DNA of 64,000 nt from NCBI GenBank assembly GCA_949825065.1, contig OX463847.1:40458831-40522830 (forward strand). The letters are read 5' to 3'. Shown here one piece after another: positions 56,146 through 64,000 of the stretch. The notes below the pieces were generated by a model that was given only the letters and a program-made list of their open reading frames with translations, was not told the origin of the DNA and ran no database searches. The translations under genes and the position numbers were made by a program. Numbering within the stretch: the first letter of the stretch is position 1; each line of letters starts with the position of its first letter. The DNA comes from Odontocerum albicorne. Taxonomy: Eukaryota; Arthropoda; Insecta; Trichoptera; Odontoceridae.

Positions 56146-57960
56146 CCTTTTACGTAAGAGCGTGGCCAGGTAGTCGGTAGTCGAGTATACCATTCCATGT
56201 CATAAAAGTCAGGAGAGAATTAGTCCGGATTCTCGTGGTCAAAGCACATAGAGGGAGCATGGCCAAGTAATAAATAGAGTATAGCCTCTTTGTTGTTACA
56301 ATAACGGTAGAGTTATTTGTGTATTTTCTCCTTTGAAATTAAAGAACGTGGCCAAGTGACAAGAAGTCGAGTAAAGTCACTTTGTCGTTTTGATAACGAA
56401 TGAGTTAGTTTGATATCTCTTTTGAAATTAAAGAACGTGGCCAAGTGACAAGAAGTCGAGTAAAGTCACTTTGTCGTTTTGATAACGAGTGAGCTAGTTT
56501 GACATCTCTTTTGAAATTAAAGAACGTGGCCAAGTGACAAGAAGTCGAGTAAAGTCACTTTGTCGTTTTGATAACGAGTGAGCTAGTTTGACATCTCTTT
56601 TGAAATTAAAGAACGTGGCCAAGTGACAAGAAGTCGAGTAAAGTCACTTTGTCGTTATGATAACGGGTGAGTTAGTTTGTCATCTCTTTTGAAATTAAAG
56701 AACGTGGCCAAGTGACAAGAAGTCGAGTTAAGTCACTTTGTCGTTGTGATAACGAGTGAGTTAGTTTGTCATCTCTTTTGAAATTAAAGAACGTGGCCAA
56801 GTGACAAGAAGTCGAGTAAAGTCACTTTGTCGTTGTAATAACGAGAAAGTAGTTTGTATTGTCTCTTTTGAAATTAGAGAACGTGGCCAGGTGACGAGAA
56901 ATCGATTATAGCATTCGTTGTCGTTGTTATAACGAGTGAGTTAGTTTGTGTTGTCTCCTTTGAAGTTAGAGAACGTGGCCAGGCGACAAGAAGCCGATTA
57001 TAGCACTCTTTGTCGTTGTAAAAACGAGAGAGTTAGTTTGTTGTCTCTTTTGAAATTAGAGAACGTGGTCAGGTGATTAGAAGTCGACCATAGCACTCTT
57101 TGTCGTTGTAAAAACGAGAGAGTTAGTTTGTTATCCTTTTGAAATTAGAGAACGTGGCCAAGAGACCACAAGTCGATCATAGCACTCTTTGTCGTTGTAA
57201 AAACGAGAGAGTTAGTTTGTTGTCTCTTTTGAAATTAGAGAACGTGGTCAGGTGATTAGAAGTCGACCATAGCACTCTTTGTCGTTGTAAAAACGAGAGA
57301 GTTAGTTTGTTATCCTTTTGAAATTAGAGAACGTGGCCAAGAGACCACAAGTCGATCATAGCACTCTTTGTCGTTGTAAAAACGAGAGAGTTAGTCTGTT
57401 ATCCTTTTGAAATTAGAGAACGTGGCCAAGAGACCACAGGTCGATCATAGCACTCTTTGTCGTTGTAATAACGAATGAGTTAGTTTGGGTTATCTCTTTC
57501 GAAATTAGAGAACGTGGTCAGGTGACATGAGGTCGAGTGTAGCATTCGTTGTCGTTGTAATAACGAGAGAGTTATTTGAGTATTCTCTCTTTAGAAACTA
57601 GAGAGCGTGGTCGGGTGACCAGTGATTAAGTAGAGAACTCTGTCTTAATGAAGAGAGCGTTAGAAGAGTATTCACTCTTTAAGCTAAAGATCGTGGTCGG
57701 GTGACCAATAGTTGTGCATAAAACCCTCGATTGTGTTAATAAGCAGAGCGTTAGATGACTACTCGCTCCGTAGAACTAAAGAGCGTGGCTAGGTAACCAG
57801 AGTGCGAGTATAGCCTCTTTGTGGTTGTAGTAACAGGAAAGTTGATAGTGTATTATCTCATTGTAGACTGGAAAGCGTGGCCAGGTGATAGCTGGAGATT
57901 ATAAAATTCTGGTCGTTTTACCAGAAACGGAGTTGGGAACTCAGTTTGGAACTCGGTTGG
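56146..57960. repeat. 89-bp tandem array T1 in the LARD, about 20 copies
   Basis: Unit: 'aaagaacgtggccaagtgac' then 'aagaagtcgagtaaagtcac' then 'tttgtcgttttgataacgag' then 'tgagttagtttgacatctct' then 'tttgaaatt'. Two sub-families: the left one (56341-56850) has 'aagtgac' ... 'gtcactt' as an inverted repeat; the right one (56990-57480) has 'atagcactctttgtcgttgt' instead. Nearly all units keep a small hairpin of the form cgtt-loop-aacg. Outer units are more diverged. Confidence 0.95.
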
Positions 57961-58620
57961 AACTGGAAAGCGTGACCTAGAGTCAAATTATTTGATTTAC
58001 CATTCTTGTCTTGTAAGAGGGAAGGATTACAGGGGTTATTCTCTTATAAGAATACGGCTGAAGTTTAGTAGCTGCATAAATATTATATAAATTGACTATT
58101 GAATACAGTATAGCTTAGAATAGACCTTATGCGGTGAGTCCGTCGTCACGCGATAAGGACGCAAACATATGATATGGGTCCGGTCCTGAGCACAGCTTCT
58201 GTGCCCGGGTGGATTATAGATAAGCTGATAGTTGACAGTGCAGTGATGGGTTCGTCAGCGCCTAATTGGGAGTCATTCATGGTTAGGAAAATGGTTCTTA
58301 AAATAATTAAATTAAATATTTTGTTATATACCTTGAGGGTGTACAGTGTCGGATTCCTTGGTGAATGACAGTTTAGTATGTCAAGTGACGTCACCGGTGC
58401 GAATTTATTATTGCACAAGGGTGAATGAATAAGTGAGCTGGCCGTGGGCAATCTCGTATGGGTTCAGTTCCATATGTTCTATGTATGGGCTGGTATTCAA
58501 CCCGGTGACTTAACCAAAGAATACCTGGCGTTCAATGAACCTAAGCCTGGACCACGAGTGGCGGAATGCTGAGAGCCTAGAATAGGATTGTCTTCCTAAT
58601 TATTGTCTTATCTGGTAAGA
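57961..58620. other. LARD interior without recognised features
   Basis: Frames of 64 (plus) and 101 (minus) codons overlap at 58146-58451; neither has a domain. Confidence 0.55.
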
Positions 58621-59010
58621 ATTCTTGAGGTATTCCGAACTTCTTAACGGAGAGGTGTACCCTTCCCCCGGGAGTAGCGTTCCGAAGATTGTACTGAGGA
58701 TTCAGTAGAGTATCCATCGTGGATAATTGCTTTGCGCTAATGCTATCGCTGGACGGTGGTCCGTAAGTTTAATAGCAGTAGAATTGTTCAGTAGTGCTAT
58801 GGAGTAAATGTTGCTTTCCACCGAGTAGAATTTTGGAAAAGATTGTACAGATGGTACAGTGGAGTATCCGTTTCGGATAGTTGCACGTAGCAAGTGTTAG
58901 TTATTGGACGGGGTTCCATGATGATAATAACCGTTGACGTGTTCGGAATTTCTTGTTGGGGAAGTGTAGCATTCCACGGTGTTGAAGGGCTATAGTATTG
59001 AAGTAAGTCA
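58621..59010. repeat. Degenerate repeat of about 160 bp in the LARD
   Basis: The motifs 'gattgtac', 'agtggagtatcc' or 'agtagagtatcc', 'cggatagttgc' or 'tggataattgc' and 'ggacgg' recur in the same order in two long copies, with a partial third. Confidence 0.7.
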
Positions 59011-59261
59011 TCTTGTTGACGAATTGGCTCCTGTTGAGTGTGGAGTATATAATTTGAAATAAAAATGATTAATTTTTTTTTGTTGTTGTGTAAAATATTA
59101 TAATATATTTTGTTCTGTCAAAGCACTCACCGAGTACGGGGTCGCAAGGTAGTCTGTTAGGCAGCGCGATGAAAGGTTTATGGGAAATGTGGAGGTTGTA
59201 GTGGTGCTGCTGGGAGGAATAAGGATAAGAGTATAGTGCGTTCTCGAATGAACTTTGACAG

Positions 59262-59625
59262 AACTTATGTAACTGTTACGGTAATTGCCGTTCTATTTTT
59301 GTTTTGTTTTGAATTTGTACCGATTTTATGTAACTGTTACGGTAATTGCCGTTCTATTTTTGTTTTGTTTTGAACTTGTACCAAATTTATGTAACTGTTA
59401 CGGTAATTGCCGTTCTATTTTTGTTTTGTTTTGAATTTGTACCGATTTTATGTAACTGTTACGGTAATTGCCGTTCTATTTTTGTTTTGTTTTGAACTTG
59501 TACCAAATTTATGTAACTGTTACGGTAATTGCCGTTCTATTTTTTGTTTTGTTTTGAACTTGTACCGATTTTATGTAACTGTTACGGTGATTACCGTTGT
59601 ATTGTTTGCTCTGTTTTGAGTTTTG
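59262..59625. repeat. 61-bp tandem array T2 in the LARD, six copies
   Basis: Unit 'tatgtaactgttacggtaat' then 'tgccgttctatttttgtttt' then 'gttttgaatttgtaccgatt'. Alternate copies carry 'accgatttta' or 'accaaattta', a two-unit period. Contains the palindromes 'gtaactgttac' and 'acggtaattgccgt'. Confidence 0.97.
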
Positions 59626-59897
59626 GGATAAGAGCTCTGGTTACTGTAGTGTTGGCAGCATGCGTCATGACTGGGGGCTGCGTTTCTTGGATAGTTAAAT
59701 CTCGAAACGAACCCGTGCCCTTGTGGTCGGACGTATGGTGGGTCTCGCTCGGTAAATTGAATTCCCAGTTTTTGTTGTTTATCATTGTCTCCTTACTTTG
59801 GCTCGGTGTGAATCACCGAGAGGCCTTGGGCAGCCTTAAGAGTCCGGGTTGGGGGAAGCTAGCCTCCCAACCGATAAAGGTTTTGAAGATGGCCTGA
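59626..59897 (+). CDS. Hypothetical short ORF with two hydrophobic segments
   Basis: The only non-array frame in the LARD interior with protein-like character. After the T2 array it reads RALVTVVLAACVMTGG, then a hydrophilic stretch, then FLLFIIVSLLWLGV, and stops at 59897. No start codon is clearly favoured (the frame continues back into T2). Two possible membrane segments are visible, but G/T-rich sequence favours hydrophobic codons, so this may be chance. Confidence 0.2.
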
Positions 59898-60273
59898 GAA
59901 TACATCTGGGATGGATTGCTGTGTGTCTCCATCACGGGCCTCATGAACCCATATTAGCAATTGCGAATACAGATATGTTCTGTCATGTACACGTTTCGGG
60001 GCAAGGTAGCTTCGGTTCGTGAGGGTCGCGTGTCTGTCGCTCGGATCCTAGATGACCAAAGTTGTGTATGTGGTATCACGTGATTCTTGGCTCTGTTCTG
60101 GGGGTCCGTAGACGCGTCCTGCTTTCAACCGGGGCTACTCGCCAATTTTGTATTATGTTTTGTATTTTTCTTTTTAAAGGGAACTAAGGCTCCATTTATA
60201 CAGTTACCATTCTGTGTGGTGGTGAATTGTTACTGCAACGGTTGTCCAGACCTTGGAGTCTGAGGAAACCCAA

Positions 60274-60634
60274 GTTATGTGTAAAGTTCTGTGTGAACTT
60301 AAGGAGATATAAGTCCTCGAAAATGGTTCGGTGTGAACCATAGGATATTTGTTATTCAATGTATAAAGTTCTGTCTGAACTTAAGGAGATATAAGTCCTC
60401 GAAAATGGTTCGGTGTGAACCATAGGATATTTGTTATTCAATGTATAAAGTTCTGTCTGAACTTAAGGAGATATAAGTCCTCGAAAATGGTTCGGTGTGA
60501 ACCATAGGATATTTGTTATTCAATGTATAAAGTTCTGTCTGAACTTAAGGAGTTACAAGTCCTCGAAAGTGGCTCTGTGTGAACCATAGGATATTTGTAA
60601 TTTGACGTATAAGGTTCTGTGTGAACCTCTTGAA
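60274..60634. repeat. 82-bp tandem array T3 in the LARD, four copies with hairpins
   Basis: Unit 'aagttctgtctgaacttaag' then 'gagatataagtcctcgaaaa' then 'tggttcggtgtgaaccatag' then 'gatatttgttattcaatgta' then 'ta'. Each unit has two hairpins with 5-nt loops: AAGTTC/GAACTT and ATGGTTC/GAACCAT. A related AGGTTC/GAACCT hairpin closes the array at 60612-60628. Confidence 0.96.
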
Positions 60635-60917
60635 ATTTTTAAATGATAAATATTGGCAATTGCGAAATTTATTGTTATCATTGTTATCACTACGCCCGGT
60701 AGTGGCCGGAAGTTTGGACCGTCTTGTGCTGTGTGCCAGGGGCGGTCGTATTGTGGAAAGCGCCCGTGATATGGGGCCGCTTTAAAATTTATCGGTTCCC
60801 GACTGTGCAGTATAGGGAAGGGCGAGGAAAGGAATGTGTTGTAAAGTGTTGTCTTTGGTGTATCAAGGGAAGTGGGATTCTAATTTTGTGTTGAGCCATG
60901 TGGGTGGTTGGTTGGAC

Positions 60918-61098
60918 GGAATCCACATTGAAAGGGGAGAATTTCAGGAATCACCTTGAAGATAATCCACATTGAAAGGGGAGCATTTCAGGAATCACCT
61001 TTGAAGATAATCCACATGGAAAGGGGAGAATTTCAGGAATCACCTTTGAAGATAATCCACATGGAAAGGGGAGAATTTCAGGAATCACCTTTGAAGAG
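60918..61098. repeat. 45-bp tandem array T4 in the LARD, four copies
   Basis: Unit 'aatccacatggaaaggggag' then 'aatttcaggaatcacctttg' then 'aagat'. 45 is divisible by three, so a frame stays open through it (60956-61192). Confidence 0.95.
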
Positions 61099-61364
61099 CA
61101 GCTGGTTCATAGGTTGGCCCGTGACCTACAGTGAACCCACTAAAGTCAGCCTTTGGGAGAAGACTGCAGATTTGTTTTATTATTTTGGTTAAGCTGTGTC
61201 CATTTCTCAGAATATTGTAATGAGAGAATGGCTTAACTGATTTGTTTCCCTCTTGGTCAACATTTGATTGTTAGTTGACCTTGCAGTTTAATATTTTATT
61301 AATTATATTACCCGATTGTATAGTATTATTTTAATTTCTTTGTTGTGTGATTTGATTTTATTAA

Positions 61365-61500
61365 TATTGTATCGATTTCCTGTAATCTTGTACCATTGTG
61401 CATTGTTTTGTTTTGTATCAATTCCTGTAACTTGTACCATTGTGCGTTGTTTTGTTTTGTATCAATTTCTTGTAATCTTGTACCATTGTGTATTTTTTTT
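61365..61500. repeat. About 50-bp array T5 in the LARD, three copies
   Basis: Unit 'tgtatcaatttcctgtaatc' then 'ttgtaccattgtgcattgtt' then 'ttgtt', with indels. Its 'ttgttttgtatc' part resembles array T2. Confidence 0.88.
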
Positions 61501-61807
61501 TGTGTAAGGAGTTGGGAAGGATTGTTTCCCGCTCCTGTGTAACCGGCTATGTGTTGAAGTTAAATTGTTTAGGAGCCTAGTTAAGGAAAGGTTTTACGTG
61601 GTTCCCTTCCTCGTGGTCGGTCTTACACCAATTAAGACTACACCTATGGCAAATGCTGACTAGAGATAAATCGGCCACGAAACCGTATCCGGTGAGGGGT
61701 ACATACACCCCTCGCTCCTTAGAATCATCTCTCGGACTGATGCGTCTGTGATATACGGAGGATAATTTTTGTTTTTGTTTGTTTTTTTTTGTTCTTTCAA
61801 TAACTTC

Positions 61808-61815
61808 GGGTGGGG
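61808..61815 (+). promoter_or_regulatory. Possible polypurine tract of the LARD
   Basis: 'gggtgggg' directly precedes the 3' LTR. Short and interrupted by a T, so only a weak match to a canonical tract; the position is right. Confidence 0.45.
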
Positions 61816-62679
61816 TGTTACGACTATATTTGTTAAATTGCATACTTCGCGTCCTCGAAATTGTTAATTCGCGACATATCATAATTTATGAAACTTGTGG
61901 TGTCGAGACCATGTGCTTGCCTTGAAAACAGGAAGATTAAAATATTATGAAATACTTGAATATTTTAAAATACTAAAGACAATAAAATAAGGGTAACTAC
62001 CCTTGCGGTCAGGTACATTTTTATTCTATGACAACATTGTCACGGGCGATTTAGGTCGAGATTGGCACCCCTGCTCCTTGGTACTTCCTTGCCAAGGGGA
62101 GGCCGGCTAGCTGGCTCGTCCTATTTCCGTGCTGACCGTGCTGAGATACAGACGTTGGTCCGACACTGCTTTTCCTCATATATCACAGAACTCCAGGACG
62201 CCATCTTGATTACGGGTGAATATTATTTCTCCTATTTTGAATGTGGATTTCATCGCCACGCTAAATACCCACCGAGTAAAAAAAATAAATTCAAATTGTT
62301 ATTCAAATCTTCCTTGCCAAATACAACACATTTCTTCTTGCCAGTTTTAAACTTTTTTTTTTCGACATTCGTCGAGTTTTTTTTATATATTCTTTTTTCT
62401 TTTTTTTCTTTTTTTTTTACAATATAATAAACTGTTTCATTACAAATTGTTCTTGTTTAATTGTGTCGCCTGTCCCAGCGAGATTTGAGAGAGACTTATT
62501 CAGAGTTAAGAGAACCCAACGAATCCCAGAGATCTAAAGAGTTCCTGTCTCGTTAAGAGGCCGACTGACCTGTGCGGGCCTGTCGCTCCTTGGTAAGATT
62601 GATATTTGGTGAATTGATTTAAATAATCAATTGTGTACATATAATTATTGTTTCCTAAATACAGCAGAAAGGCGTGACA
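61816..62679 (+). repeat. 3' LTR of the LARD
   Basis: Same sequence as 52547-53410 as far as can be read, including the T-rich tract lengths. Followed by the ATAC target duplication. Confidence 0.96.
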
Positions 62680-62683
62680 ATAC

Positions 62684-62960
62684 ATAATATGTAATTGAGT
62701 GTCACTGTTTGTCAGATTGATGAGAATGTACAACGGGGTTTTATATAATCAAAAATCGGAAAGAAGTATCAATTTATTTTTTCATGTTTTATGTCCTCAG
62801 AGAGATACAAGCAAAAGCCTAATTTACTGGGGACACGACAAATGAAAGGCAACAAACCCAGATTCATTACAATTATGTGTCCAAATCAAATTACTTGTTG
62901 TTTTTTTTCACAAATTATGTGTATTTCTTGTCATGTGTAAAATAAATAAAAAAAATATTT
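62684..62960 (+). mobile_element. LINE family G 3' UTR, right part
   Basis: Continuation of the LINE broken at 52546: 'taattgagtgtcactgtttg', 'tttactggggacacgacaaa', 'aaaggcaacaaacccagatt' and the A-rich end 'gtaaaataaataaaaaaa'. Collinear with 24495-24770. Confidence 0.85.
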
Positions 62961-63098
62961 GATGTAATATGTGAATAGGTTTCGTAGTTATGGAAAATAT
63001 AACACATTATTTTAACAGTTTAACATTTACACTATCTCTTCACTGCTTTACAGTTATAACAAAAAACGTTTTTAACAAATTAAATCTTACTTAATTTC

Positions 63099-63735
63099 AG
63101 AACAGTATAAGTATTTTCGATCACTAAATTACAAAGCTAAATATAATAACTTGTATAAACAGTACAAGTATTTTCGATATCTAAATTACAAGGCTAAATA
63201 TAATAACTTGTATAAACAGTACAAGTATTTTCGATATCTAAATTACAAAGCTAAATATAATAACTTGTATAAACAGTACAAGTATTTTCGATATCTAAAT
63301 TACAAAGCTAAATATAATAACTTGTATAAACAGTACAAGTATTTTCGATATCTAAATTACAAAGCTAAATATAATAACTTGTATAAACAGTACAAGTATT
63401 TTCGATATCTAAATTACAAAGCTAAATATAATAACTTGTATAAACAGTACAAGTATTTTCGATATCTAAATTACAAAGCTAAATATAATAACTTGTATAA
63501 ACAGTACAAGTATTTTCGATATCTAAATTACAAAGCTAAATATAATAACTTGTATAAACAGTACAAGTATTTTCGATATCTAAATTACAAAGCTAAATAT
63601 AATAACTTGTATAAACAGTACAAGTATTTTCGATATCTAAATTACAAAGCTAAATATAATAACTTGTATAAACAGTACAATTATTTTCGATATCTAAATT
63701 ACAAAGCTAAATATAATAACTCGTATAAATATTAC
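63099..63735 (+). repeat. 57-bp minisatellite, 11 copies, open as a 19-residue repeat
   Basis: Unit 'cagtacaagtattttcgata' then 'tctaaattacaaagctaaat' then 'ataataacttgtataaa'. The plus frame 63151-63831 stays open and would encode a 19-residue tyrosine- and lysine-rich repeat (LYKQYKYFRYLNYKAKYNN), then a non-repetitive C-terminus ending GGSRHKS. The frame also continues back to 63099, where 'cttaatttcag' looks like a 3' splice site. Copies are nearly identical in DNA, so openness follows from the unit length and gives no support for coding. Confidence 0.9.
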
Positions 63736-64000
63736 AATATATTTTACAGCCTTTGTAGGGAATCGGTTTCCATCGTCCCAAGTGTTTACAGGACCAAATT
63801 AACTGCTGGCGGCTCTAGGCATAAATCATGAAACGAGTATCTTATATTACTCCACCAACATGCTTCATTCAAATTCAATTATTCTTACGCCCGCTAAATA
63901 TAATGATATATTTTAATACAATACTTTTTTTAGATAGCTTCAATTTTAAAGCTTTACCGTAAAAAAATATATGCATATTATTTTAAGGTCAGCATCGGAC
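63736..64000. other. AT-rich sequence to the window end
   Basis: Holds the last 30 or so codons of the frame running out of the 57-bp array (stop at 63829-63831). Nothing else seen. Confidence 0.5.

Larger units (their letters stand above)
52547..62679 (+). mobile_element. Large non-coding LTR retrotransposon derivative (LARD)
   Basis: 10,133 bp with two 864-bp LTRs (52547-53410 and 61816-62679) that look identical by eye and keep a constant 9269-bp offset. LTRs begin TG and end CA. The target duplication is ATAC (52543-52546 and 62680-62683). A primer-binding site follows the left LTR and a G-rich tract precedes the right LTR. The 8.4-kb interior has no gag, protease, RT, RNase H or integrase motif in any frame; the longest frames are about 120 codons. 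It consists of moderately GC-richer, G/T-skewed sequence and at least five tandem arrays. Identical LTRs imply recent insertion, so replication proteins came from another element. The 4-bp duplication fits a Gypsy- or BEL-type integrase. Orientation is set by the PBS. It sits in the 3' UTR of a family-G LINE. Confidence 0.95.

Noticed and set aside
58146..58451. 101-codon minus frame in the LARD
   Set aside because: No domain, antisense to the element, and a composition expected of G/T-skewed non-coding sequence.

Overview
This is an AT-rich, gene-poor stretch of a eukaryotic nuclear genome, almost certainly an insect or another arthropod. The evidence is the set of mobile elements: several lineages of DD34D mariner transposons with TA target duplications, Jockey-like and other non-LTR (LINE) 3' ends, Penelope-like elements (PLEs) with GIY-YIG or RT remnants, tRNA-derived SINEs, a TA-flanked MITE and a 10.1-kb LTR element. 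I found no convincing host exon, tRNA, rRNA or CRISPR array. Nearly every short open frame lies in a transposon remnant or a minisatellite, or is chance. The insect order cannot be fixed from this sequence.

Layout. 1-9 kb: decayed LINE 3' ends and three SINEs. 9-17 kb: an (AT)n tract, an 18-bp array, a SINE, a 388-bp TA MITE, LINE remnants, a 5' mariner fragment, and a decayed array of about 1.5 kb holding a second SINE type. 17-20 kb: a LINE tail and a 1.36-kb array of 50-bp units. 21-28 kb: PLE fragments in both orientations, and a LINE 3' end (family G) split by a 958-bp internally deleted mariner. 28-37 kb: LINE remnants, a fold-back mariner inside a minisatellite, a solo 104-bp PLE unit with a 16-bp target duplication, and another deleted mariner. 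37-43 kb: minisatellites, SINEs, an inverted PLE pair, and a 5'-truncated LINE with a target duplication of about 21 bp. 43-49 kb: a second copy of the deleted mariner, Jockey-like and family-F LINE ends, a nearly full-length mariner (1276 bp, frameshifted) and a 52-bp array. 51-63 kb: a decayed 38-bp array, then a second family-G LINE split by the LTR element. 63-64 kb: a 57-bp array that stays open as a 19-residue tyrosine-rich repeat.

The common theme is mobilisation in trans. The LTR element (52547-62679) has two 864-bp LTRs that look identical, a primer-binding site, a short G-rich tract before the 3' LTR and an ATAC target duplication, yet its 8.4-kb interior has no gag or pol. The interior is built of successive tandem arrays, several of which encode small conserved hairpins; it is a large non-coding retrotransposon derivative (LARD). 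Two mariner copies share one internal deletion junction, so the deleted form itself has spread. The main SINE ends in the same tail as the family-F LINE. A 104-bp PLE end carrying a hammerhead-like core inserted as an independent unit. Minisatellites with units of about 50-60 bp are also unusually frequent.
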